NCBI RefSeq assembly: GCF_024362695.1
Contig: NW_026063253.1
Span: forward strand, 496,001 to 560,000
Origin: Pectinophora gossypiella
Lineage: Eukaryota; Arthropoda; Insecta; Lepidoptera; Gelechiidae
Reading direction: 5' to 3'
Length of the DNA: 64,000 nucleotides
The notes under the pieces were generated by a model. The model saw only the letters and a list, made by a program, of their open reading frames with translations, was not told the DNA's origin and ran no database searches. Numbering within the stretch: the first letter of the stretch is position 1; the number at the start of each line of letters is the position of its first letter. The position numbers and the translations under genes are program-made. Positions 10,416 through 21,041 of the stretch are shown here, piece by piece.

Positions 10416-12798
10416 GCTGGTGTCTGTTGGTTGCGCAACCATGTTATGAAATAGAGTCCGAAAGAAAGGGTCCTCCAAAAATAGATACACTATAATTTAT
10501 CACTGTTACATAATACACAAGATCACACCTAATTCCCATTGGAGTCGGAGTTGGTGGTGGTGGTGGTCGGCGGGGATCCGGAATATCGCTATTAATTGAC
10601 CTAAAAATATTATTTTATGACCACGTTATGCATTTTACACAAAGCGTTAAGATTGTTCATGTCCACTACGAGTATCTTGATTGTAAACCATGATTACAAA
10701 TTCCATGTCTCTCTTAGTATGCAACATGTACGCTTGACTCTAAATTAATGAGATTGGATCGTTTTCACTGAAGCTCCTCTACATGATACACGTAATATAT
10801 TATGATATGAATTAGTAATTCATGCCCAAACGAGACTGGGACCTTTGTCACCCGTCATAGCTTAACATTTACAGTAGTTCCAACATCGAATAGACTATTT
10901 TTACTGAAGTGCTCTATAAGCTTTGGAAACTGAGCACGGTTCTCTAGGAATTTAATTACTTCCGTCAACTGGCTTCCAATTTGTGAAAGAGGAAAAGAAG
11001 CGGTCCCAGAATACCTCCCTAATAGCTTGATATCATTCAGTCCTCATTCACGTTATTCCGAATGTTATTTAAAAACAAACAATAGAATGTTCGCGCTGAC
11101 CTAACGTTTCCTTGTTATTGTTTAAAGAAAAAAAAAAACGACAAAAGTTTCGCATTTCGTACATTTACTCTGTTCTCTTGGACGAGGGCGCACGCGAAGC
11201 TTAATCCGACATCAGTCGAGCTTTATCATCCCCTCTTGTCTTTTGCCGTTTACATTTTCTGACTGTAATTTAACAAATAGAGCAGAACCGAGTGCTTGAC
11301 AAACGGGACCTTTTCTTAGATCATTAGGCACCTAATTTAATTGCGTCCGGAAATCTACGGGGCCACAGAGTGCGTCGTGGGCAGAATCTCATTAATTTCC
11401 CAACGAATTAAATTACTAAGTCGAGGGGTCAGCCAGCTAAATGTACGTAATATAATAAACATGAAACGAGCCAGCTAATGTAAATATGTACGTTTGTTGG
11501 GCTTCTATGTCATCTTGTTTGTCGTAATTGTTTGGGTCAGCCTTTGGGAAACGTTACAGAGAAATATTAAATAAGTTTACAAATTTTTAAAGTTATTTAA
11601 GAATACTACCTATTTCTACTAAAAAAATTATAATTATTATAAATGTTTCTGTGAAGTGACTGTATTTATTATTCAGATAGGACCAATCCTAAATGGCTCC
11701 ATTACCAAGAAAATACTTAATTAAGGACTGACCTTCACTCATACTTCTGTAGACAGTCGTTTCCTTTGTACCTTAGTATATTCTGTGAGGGAATGTATAA
11801 AATATCCACTTAGGTAGTACCTACTTCGTAACATTTCTTTGCATAAATATAATAAACGTCCAGCATTGGCAACGACAATACATTATTCCCCACGACTGAT
11901 CATTCCTTTTGCAAAGCGACAAAAGCCCTCTTAGTGACATTTCCTTTCATACTTCAGCCCATAAACGCTTACTACCATTTTACCACTTTTTTCTAAGCGA
12001 ACGCAACCCTTTCGTCCGTACATCGAAACTTATTCATATGGCATAAAATACGTATGTTGCTACCAGTTACGCGTGACCTTTGGTTGTGTAAAAGAAGGTT
12101 CTTCAAAGATGTAAAGATACACACACAAAAGGGAGAATGGAAGTTCAGCTATGAATGGTTCTGTTGCAGCTTTCGAGAAAAAAGGCTCACTACGACCCAT
12201 TTTTCCGAGCGTTTTTAGGCGCACCCCAAAGATTAGTAATACTAGCGTACCCCTTAGAAAAATATTCTTATGAAAATGCGGATATGAATGTTTCGTTTGG
12301 ATATTGCCTGAATATATTCGGTGGTCCAATAAGGGATATATTTATAATATGAACAACGCGAATGAAATGTTTCTGTTCACGTATTGTTGAGCATGTAACA
12401 ATACGGTGAAATATATTTGTTCAGCGGGGTATTTTTAGGAAAGAATGGAACCTGTATTGTTTGAGTTACGCACTTGGCTTATTATTACAGTCTGGAAAAC
12501 TTGTCTCGAGAAGTTATTAAAATGGAAATCTTTTGTTTGATCAGCAACTACTGGAACAGCTTTTTATTTCAGTTCGACCCGCGTCCGTTAGTTTGTCACG
12601 ATCCCGATTTCTTTTGAGTTTCCCAGCCTCGTTAGTTTTATGCTGAACAGAACAGTATTTTACATGCAGAAATGAAAAACGACATTTGCTTAAATATTCA
12701 AATTTATTTTTACTTACACTGACTTTCAGTTCACTTAGTACAATTTATATACAAAAAGTTTAATTATATCACAATCAAATTAGCAACGAGAATTACAT
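10416..12798. other. Intergenic, nothing recognised
   Basis: Apart from a short (TGG)n patch near 10548-10570, I see no gene, hairpin or family repeat. The paired frames at 12060-12352 lie opposite each other and show no family signature. Confidence 0.4.
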
Positions 12799-14250
12799 AA
12801 ATCTGTACCGTCGGTGAAAAGTAATACAACTCGAGTTGTATCACTTTTGAGTTATTAGCACACACTTCATGTTCAAAAAATTCTCTTTCTTTCTGTCTAA
12901 TTCTCGTAACTGTAGCTATTATAAATACGGAGATAATTTTTGTGTTTAGTGATATAAGTACTGTTTGTGAAGGATTCATGCTGTTATAACACGTGTAACA
13001 TAATTCATCTTAACTTGCATTAAAGTGAAATGAAGATTTTCACTAAATATTTTGGTGTAAGTAAATGCAACTCAACATATATTAAAATACACGCAATCCT
13101 TGAATTCTCACAGTCCGTGTTTAATGATATAATTTTAGTTGTAACATCAAACACCAAATTTATTTTTTCGTGAAAAGTAATATAAATTAATATATATCAA
13201 AATATTTCAGAAAATACGATCTTAGATATCAATAACGTGTCGTGTATAATGATACATACAAGTTCGATGGCATGCGCCACCAGTGTGTATCCTAGGGTGA
13301 CCTCCGCATAAACCTGTCTATGGGAAGACATTTTGTCTAGAGCCACAGCAAACCATATCTGATCCGCATTGCGAATGGGTATAGGTTAAGTTAGTACTTC
13401 AGACCAAACCGTGTTTTTTCTCTTTCTGCTATAACCACCTTGTAGTACTTAATTACAGTACCTCAATAAGTTGTGGGTCCTGATCATGGCGTCGTTATCA
13501 CCATGGCAGGGTTAGTCAAGAGGTATTTGAGATTTGTCATAACTGTCGTTAGTCTCCTTCCCTTAGCTCGAAGCATAGCTGTTTTACATAGTTTTCTTGA
13601 TTACATGCAGGTTAAGCGGTGGCAGATTGAACGCTGCCTTCATTGCTAAGGAGGTTGTAGACGTGAAAATAATGGCTCCAAATATTATCGAGCTCCAATT
13701 AATATGCAAGCCATTCAATACACGCTGGTTAGATCTTTTATGCAAGCGCCGGTAGTGGTATTTTTGAACCTACACAGCCGTAGATGACAGCTCGGCATCG
13801 GCAGCATCGGGATCTGCCACATCTTCTCAAGAGAAGATTACCAGTTTCTCAAACACGTTGAATGGTGTAAATTTGTCGAGCTTTTTCATTTTTATAAAGG
13901 GAATAACTGCTCTGAACTCTTGAGCACCACCAGTAATATTTGTTTTCTGTATTTTGATTACATAAGAGAGAATTACGCACAGGACTGTGAAAAATGGAAA
14001 GAGGAAGGGGAGGCCTTTGCCCAGCAGTGGGATCTTGTAGGATAGATTAGATTAGAATAAATAATTGGCAACACCACGGGCACAACCCCTTAATTAAACC
14101 AGGTCACAAAGTTTGTAAAGATCCCAGGAGGTATTTGAGCTTCTGAAAGGAGTTAGTTGGCTTACATAGTCAATAAAAGCACGCATAATGGACCACTTGT
14201 GTTTATGCGGAAAACTGAGCCCATTAAAATAACATTACATATGGGACATT

Positions 14251-14364
14251 CGAGTATTCATTGAGTCAAGTCAGGGGCCTATGGCGGCTCAGTTATAACC
14301 CTGACACCAGGGTTGATGGGGTTGGTAATTCACCTCACAATCCACACGATAGAAGAAGAAGAAG
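14251..14364 (+). mobile_element. 5'-truncated SINE carried inside the transposon (outer copy)
   Basis: aggggcctatggcggctcag, ccctgacaccagggttgatg and cacacgatagaagaagaaga, flanked by the duplication atgggacatt at 14241-14250 and 14365-14374. The inner copy has the same piece, inverted, at about 16800-16915, so it was acquired before the two copies separated. Confidence 0.85.
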
Positions 14365-15879
14365 ATGGGACATTTGCCCATACATGTTGTGCCGACCCCA
14401 CCTAGAGTGAGATAAGGGCAGGAGGATGATTATGATATAGTGGGAAGTTTGCCCACTTCACAATAGTGGTCCATACGCGAGGATACGCGGAAAGTCCCCC
14501 ACGTGTGCTTACGTGTAGAGTTTTGCGGAAACGAGCTCATTTAGCTTAACCATAACAAACCATGGTCCATGGTGGTCATGGTCATGGTCTGAGGATAGCC
14601 CTGTGTAACCTATAGGTTTGGAGGTGAACCAATGATCTTCATTTTCACTACCTATTCTCATCGTCAACATTGATTCGACTCCGTTTATCGTTCTGTCAAT
14701 GTTGCGGGCTACCATTAGACCGGGAATTTTGATAATTCGAAATATCGAATTTTACTTTACTTTAGGGGATTTTGATTGTGGAATGAGTTGTGATCTTTTA
14801 AATAGTTTCAGCAAGAAAGAAGTAACACTTACCGGTTTGTGTGATTTTGGTTTAAAAGTACGTAGGTACATCACCTTTATCTCCAGGCCATACTGCCAGG
14901 CTAGCCCGAAACATTCCTAATGACCAGTCTTAATATGATTCCTCTTACCTTCATTTGTTAGGGATGGAAATATTATCATAATTGAATTTGTAAGATTTTG
15001 ACTGCAAAAATGAACCAAAAGTGGTTTTGATTAGGGGCGTAGTGTAGTGGACAAAATGTGTTTGTAGTGGGCAGCAGTGGTGGTTTTGACCGGTTATTTA
15101 TGAGTTTTGAGAGTAAAATCATAACAAAAATATCTTATTATCGCCACCTTACACTATATATACGTGTACCATCTTTATATGTATTTATTATTAGAAATTC
15201 GTAAAAACATGTATCATTTTACACAATAAAACCGAAAAAATAAGTCATGTTAAACCACTTGACACAAATTCGTTACAGTTTATCGTTTGTGTCAATTGAT
15301 ATAAGTTACGTTTCTTTACTTTTTAAAGAAAATAAATAGAATTCTGTACCGTCGGTGAAAAGTAATACAAGTCCAAAATTCAAGTTTTGAGAAAATCGAG
15401 TTTAAAGTTAAAAACATTCTAGCTCGCGACTTATAGGGAATAATGGAACAGAAGTTAGATGTGTCGATAGGTGATGATGGAAGGTTTCTTTTCTAATATT
15501 TAGTTATATTTAGAACCTAAACAGAAATGGTAGAGGATCGAAATAAATTACATGTATCAGTTGACACCAACTTTTATACTGTGTAAATTGATACAAGTCT
15601 ACTTATACCTTTTTACACACATAACTATACAAAAGTAATCGTTGATATATCATATTTCAATTAATAATTTTACAGTCTTATTCTACAAAAAACAAAATGT
15701 CTTAAAAGAAAGTTTATTTCATAAAGTTGTAGAAAGGCAAAATTCTATTTATTTTCTTTAAAAAGTAAAGAAACTTAACTTATATCAATTGACACAAACG
15801 ATAAACTATAACGAATTTGTGTCAAGTGGTTTAACATGACTTATTTTTTCGGTTTTATTGTGTAAAATGATACATGTTT

Positions 15880-15973
15880 AAGGCCGCCTATTGTGCTTAT
15901 GTTTTATTCGTATGTTTATGTCCTTTGTATATGTTGTTGTGCAATAAAGTATTATTGATTGATTGATTGATCG
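15880..15973 (+). mobile_element. 94-bp LINE 3'-end insertion with 6-bp TSD
   Basis: aaggccgcctattgtgctta to a TTGA/GATT repeat tail, flanked by atgttt at 15874-15879 and 15974-15979. The matching place in the outer copy (about 15205) is uninterrupted, so this came after the inner copy existed. Confidence 0.88.
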
Positions 15974-16799
15974 ATGTTTTTACGAATTTCTAGTAATAAA
16001 TACATATAAAGATGGTACGCGTATATATAGTGTAAAGAGGCGATAATAAGATATTTTCGTTATGATTTTACTCTCAAAACACATAAAATAACCGGTCAAA
16101 ACCACCACTGCTCCCCGCTACAAACACATTTTGTCCACTACACTACGCCCCTAATCAAAATCACTTTTGGTTCATTTTTGCAGTCAAAATCTTAAAAATT
16201 CAATTATGATAATATTTCCACCCCTAACAAATGAAGGTAAGAGGAATCATATTAAGACTGGTCATTAGGAATGTTTCGGGCTAGCCTGGCAGTATGGCCT
16301 GGAGATAAAGGTGATGTACCTACGTACTTTTAAACCAAAATCACACAAACCGGTAAGTGTTACTTCTTTCCTGCTGAAACTATTTAAAAGATCACAACTC
16401 ATTCCACAATCAAAATCCGCTAAAGTAAAGTAAAATTCGATATTTCGAATTATCAAAATTCCCGGTCTAATGGTAGCCCGCAACATTGACAGAACGATAA
16501 ACTGAGTCGAATCAATGTTGACGATAAGAATAGGTAGTGAAAATGAAGATCATTGGTTCACCTCCAAACCTATAGGTTACACAGGGCTATCCTCAGGGTA
16601 GGTCTTATCACCTTTACCATGGTATGTTATGGTTAAGCTAAATGAGCTCGTTTCCGCAAAACTCTACACGTGGAGGACTTTCCGCGTATCCTCGCGTATG
16701 GACCACTATTGTGAAGTGGCCAAACTTCCCACTATATCATCATCATCCTCCTGCCCTTATCTCACTCTAGGTGGGGTCGGCACAACATGTATTGGCAAA

Positions 16800-16915
16800 T
16801 GTCCCATCTTCTTCTTCTTCTATCGTGTGGATTGTGAGGTGAATTACCAACCCCATCAACCCTGGTGTCAGGGTTATAACTGAGCCACCATAGGCCCCTG
16901 ACTTGACTCAATGAA
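16800..16915 (-). mobile_element. The same truncated SINE in the inner copy
   Basis: Reverse complement of 14251-14364, with aatgtcccat-type duplications on both sides and a few substitutions. Confidence 0.85.
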
Positions 16916-18809
16916 TACTCAAATGTCCCACATGTAATATTATTTTAATGGGCTCAGTTTTCCGCATAAACGCAAGTGGTCCATTATGCGTGCTTTTATT
17001 GACTATGTAAGCCAACTAACTCCTTTCAGAAGCTCAAATACCTCCTGGGATTTTTACAAACTTCGTGACCTGGTTTAATTAAGGGGTTATGCCCGTGGTG
17101 TTGCCAATTATTTATTCTAATCTAATCTATCCTACAAGATCCCACAGCTGGGCAAAGGCCTCCCCTTCCTCTTTCCATTTTTCACAGTCCTGTGCGTAAT
17201 TCTCTCTTATATAATCAAAATACAGAAAAAAATATTACTGGTGGTGCTCAAGAGTTCAGAGTAGTTATTCCTTTTATAAAAATGAGGAAGCTCGACAAAT
17301 TTACACCATTCAACGTGTTTGAGAAACTGGTAATCTTCTCTTGAGAAGATGTGGCAGATCCCGATGCTGCCGTTGCCGAGTTGGATCCCAGTAGGACCTT
17401 AAACCCAAAAGTATGTACGATCATCTACGGCCGTGTAGGTTCAAAAATACCACTACCGGGCCTTGCATCAAAGATCTAACCAGCGTGTATTGAATGGCTT
17501 GCATATTAATTGGAGCTCGATAATATTTGGAGCCATTATTTCACGTCTACAACCTCCTTAGCAATGAAGGCAGCATTCAATCTGCCACCGCTTAACCTGC
17601 ATGTAATCAAGAAAACTATGTAAAACAGCTATGCTTCGAGCTAAGGGAAGGAGACTAACGACAGTTATGACAAATCTCAAATACCTCTTGACTAACCCTG
17701 CCATGGTGATAACCACGCCATGATCAGGACCCACAACTTATTGAGGTACTGTAATTAAGTACTACAAGGTGGCTATAGCAGAAAGAGAAAAAACACGATT
17801 TGGTCTGAAGTACTAACTTAACCTATACCCATTCGCAATGCGGATCAGATATGGTTTGCTGTGGCTCTAGACAAAATGTCTTCCCATAGACAGGTTTATG
17901 CGGAGGTCACCCTAGGATACACACTGGTGGCGCATGGAATCGAACTTGTATGTATCATTATACACGACACGTTATTGATATCCAAGATCGTATTTTCTGA
18001 AATATTTTGATATATATTAATTTATATTACTTTTCACGAAAAAATAAATTTGTTGTTTGATGTTACAACTAAAATTATATCATTAAACACGGACCGTGAG
18101 AATTCAAGGATTGCGTGTATTTTAATATATGTTGAGTTGCATTTACTTACACCAAAATATTTAATGAAAATCTTCATTTCACTTTAATGCAAGTTAAGAT
18201 GAATTATGTTACACGTGTTATAACAGCATGAATCCTTCACAAACAGTACTTATATCACTGAACACAAAAATTATCTCCGTATTTATAATAGCTACAGTTA
18301 CGAGAATTAGACAGAAAGAAAGGGAATTTTTTGAACATGAAGTGTGTGCTAATAACTCAAAAGTGATACAACTCGAGTTGTATTACTTTTCACCGACGGT
18401 ACAGAATTTTGCCTTTCTACAACATTATGAAATAAACTTTCTTCCAAGACATTTTGTTTTTTGTAAAATAAGACTGTAAAATTAATAATTGAAATATGAT
18501 ATATCAACGATGACTTTTTTATAGTTATGTGTGTAAAAAGGTATAAGTAGACTTGTATCAATTTACACAATATAAAAGTTGGTGTCAACTGATACATGTA
18601 ATTTATTTTGATCCTCTACCATTTCTGTTTAGGTTCTAAATATAACTAAATATTAGAAAAGAAACCTTCCATCATCACCTATCGACACATCTAACTTCTG
18701 TTCCATTATTCCTTATAAGTCGCGAGCTAGAATATTTTTAACTTTAAACTCGATTTTCTCAAAACTTGAATTTTGGACTTGTATTACTTTTCACCGACGG
18801 TACAGAAAT

Positions 18810-19044
18810 AATGTCTATTTAATTACATCAATGAGTATGATTTTATATACCACTTTTATACTTATGAAAACTGAAGCATGATGCTATTTTACAAATAGTT
18901 ATTTCAGTTATTCTGATCACGAATCCTACAACACGCTAAGCGCCTATTTCACCACCTCGACATAAGCTGATTGAATGAGAATCTTATTTAAGTAATCGTG
19001 TAACAGAAACATACGGTAAGTTGCTTACCTGAGTAATTTAAGCA
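18810..19044. other. Intergenic or intronic, nothing recognised
   Basis: Short AT-rich stretch between the transposon and the next MITE. No continuation of the phosphodiesterase gene was seen on the minus strand. Confidence 0.35.
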
Positions 19045-19353
19045 GAGATTGGTGCTAATTCCTGTAAATACCATCTAATTTTATTTTAAGTTATATCTGT
19101 CATTTTCTTATCCGCCGAAAAGGAAAGGGACGGGTAATTGACAAGCATAAAATTTATGGAACACACGTCAATTTTAAGCACAAATCTAAAACAACCGTCT
19201 AAAAATTCGCCCGGGTTATTCATTTATTTACTCATTCTTCCTAAAATTAAGAGCTGTCAATCATCCGTCCCTTTCCTTTTCGGCGGATAAGAAAATGACA
19301 GGTATAACTTAAAGTAAAATTAAGAGATGTCTGCAGGAATCGGGGCCATTGTG
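19045..19353. repeat. MITE with ~85-bp terminal inverted repeats
   Basis: Left arm gctaattcctgtaaatacca, taattttattttaagttata and ttatccgccgaaaaggaaag pairs with the right arm cggcggataagaaaatgaca and ctgcaggaatcggggcca. A second copy, with only one good arm, is at 39126-39345. Confidence 0.85.
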
Positions 19354-19639
19354 ATCCCATGGAACTCCCGTAATAAGGTTTGCTATATACACGTAAAATC
19401 GAGCGAAGTTCATGAGATATTCACGCATCTTTGTTTGTAGAGTTGGCACAGATAAATTGTAAAGTACACATTTTGCTTGCAATTTATCTTGTCGAGCCGC
19501 ACTCGAAATAATTAAAACGAAGGTAGTGAAATTGGTCCTAAAATATTCAACAGCAATAAAAAATCCAGTGGATCTACTCAAAATATACACGCGAGAACTT
19601 TTGCCTTGGTGGTTTTTTAAGAAGAGATTAAAATCAAAA

Positions 19640-19800
19640 TTGCGTAAAGCAAAATGGCGGCTGAGTTGTGCGGCGCGCGCGACGCAAGTGCTGACGCGGG
19701 GTTGCGCACGCAGGAACGGAACTCGTGATAATCCGCGCGCGTGATCGCGCAGAAGTGAACATGCGTGCACGCCGCGTCGCAGTCTGATATGTCCGTTGAA
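19640..19800. other. CpG-rich island
   Basis: About 160 bp with many CG dinucleotides (cggcgcgcgcgacgcaagtg, aatccgcgcgcgtgatcgcg) in otherwise AT-rich DNA. It could be a promoter, a repeat-borne promoter or an unmethylated patch. Overlapping frames on both strands show no motif. Confidence 0.4.
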
Positions 19801-20099
19801 TGGCGTACACGCAAAGCCGATAGATACCTTTCAAGAAAAATAAATACACATTAATAATAATATACTAAAAGCAAGTAAAATTACACTTATCATGTTCATT
19901 AAGTAATAATTTTATCGAAATTGGAAATTGGTCTTGTATCTTACAAGGATTAATTCATGAGTCTTTATGTTTGCTTTTCGAAGTTCTTAATTAGTTAACT
20001 ATAGAAATATAAAATAACTATGATGATGAAGCGGTCAGGTACGCAGGATATATTAAGGTGCGCAGACGTTCGCGCAAAACGCAGGCGCACACACTCGTC

Positions 20100-20215
20100 A
20101 AAATAACTATATCACGGTTGGGGTAGTCAGAGGTACGCCCAACGTAAGACGAACTAAGTGGCCTCGCGTTTCGAGCAACGTGATAGGTAAAACCGCATTG
20201 GCATATAGAATACAC
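20100..20215 (+). repeat. Dispersed repeat, 'catcgcaacatgaactaagt' family, copy 2
   Basis: cacggttggggtagtcagag, cgtaagacgaactaagtggc and gcaacgtgataggt match the order seen at 6940, 34155 and 46985. Confidence 0.55.
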
Positions 20216-20299
20216 ATTTTAAGTCATAGTTCAGGGCCGGTACTAGGACTTATTCGAACGTGCCTCCTGTAAGACTGTGCGGGAGTCCATTGGTTCAAG

Positions 20300-20860
20300 T
20301 TGAACGTTTTTAGTACCTGGGCCACTGGGTTACCGAGACTCAATGTGACAACTCGGACATTGAGAGGGAGCGTAGGGCGCTGGCTGTCCGATGCAACATG
20401 TTGGCACGCAGATTTGCACGTTGTGGCAAGCAGGTTAAGGCGATGCTTTTCAAAGCTTACTGCCAATCTTTCTACACGTGCAGCCTGTGGGTCAACTATA
20501 CGCAGAAGGCGTACAGCGCGCTACGTGTGCAGTACAATGATGCGCTCAGGATACTGTTTGGACTTCCGCGATTCTGTAGCGCTTCTCTCATGTTTGCTGA
20601 AGCGAGGGTAGACTGCTTCTATACAATAATGAGGAAGAGAGGCGCCTCGACCCTAAATCGAATGTGTAAGAGTTCGAACAGTATCCTGAGTGTGCTGATC
20701 GGCAGGTGGGACGCGCCTATGTTCGCGCGGTGGATGCGATTGCACAAATCTGGCAATCGTTAACGTATTTTGTATTTTCTACTAACAATAGGTTAAGACT
20801 GCATTTTTACTAACAACTATGGATTGTAAATCTGAAAATAAATGAATATTATTATTATTA
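20300..20860 (+). pseudogene. Non-LTR retrotransposon ORF2 C-terminus and 3' end
   Basis: Plus-strand reading gives YLGHWVTETQCDNSDIERER after one stop. It continues ALAVRCNMLARRFARCGKQV, MLFKAYCQSFYTCSLWV, ALRVQYNDALRILFGLPRFC and FYTIMRKRGAS to a stop at 20761. This is the region after the reverse transcriptase in a common insect LINE. A 3' tail of (ATT)n at 20848-20865 follows. It is 5'-truncated, with an internal stop at about 20311. It sits antisense just downstream of exon 8. Confidence 0.85.
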
Positions 20861-20874
20861 TATTTTATACTCAC

Positions 20875-21041
20875 TTAGCAAAGATCCCTCTATCATGGTG
20901 GTGGCGGATCTTCTCGGCTAAGGCGTCTAGTGAAGCGGCACTAACATCTCTCAGCCCGTAATACTGCGTCAGATTGTATTCTACCGCCCAGTGCATCTCC
21001 CCTTTAGTTACGTCTAGGTAATACTGTGTGTAGTCCAAAAC
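20875..21041 (-). CDS. SMPDL3: SMPDL3-like exon 8 (C-terminal domain, not the last exon)
   Basis: Acceptor tttggcag and donor gtgagt bound 167 bp. It encodes VLDYTQYYLDVTKGEMHWAV, EYNLTQYYGL and then SAASLDALAEKI, matching the SMPDL3 and acid sphingomyelinase C-terminal helical domain. It ends two bases into a codon, so another coding exon must follow at lower coordinates. The Cys-rich tail expected there was not recognised. Confidence 0.92.

Larger units (their letters stand above)
15344..18404. mobile_element. Same TIR transposon, inner copy in opposite orientation
   Basis: Begins CTGTACCGTCGGTGAAAAGT at 15344 and ends in the inverse at 18404, flanked by AATT at 15340-15343 and 18405-18408. 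It is the reverse complement of the outer copy throughout. The outer copy's broken site is intact here at 15741-15744. Its length is 3061 bp, or about 2961 bp without the LINE piece at 15880-15973. Confidence 0.88.
12803..18805. mobile_element. TIR DNA transposon (non-autonomous), outer copy, interrupted
   Basis: Starts CTGTACCGTCGGTGAAAAGT at 12803 and ends with its reverse complement at 18805. AAAT at 12799-12802 and 18806-18809 is a 4-bp target duplication. Removing 15344-18404 and one AATT leaves about 2.94 kb (12803-15343 plus 18409-18805). No transposase frame survives (longest frames 71-84 aa). The superfamily is not identified; 4-bp A+T duplications would fit several. Confidence 0.88.

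Noticed and set aside
11780..11826. Candidate terminal exon of the SMPDL3-like gene (minus strand, tag then GTACTACC, in frame as KYYLSGYF)
   Set aside because: It has no pyrimidine tract before the acceptor, no cysteines as expected for this tail, and only 27 residues to a stop. Judged chance.
19309..19770. 153-aa minus-strand open frame, and the overlapping plus frame at 19526
   Set aside because: It starts in the CpG-rich patch and ends inside a MITE arm. Overlapping long frames on both strands are explained by GC content.
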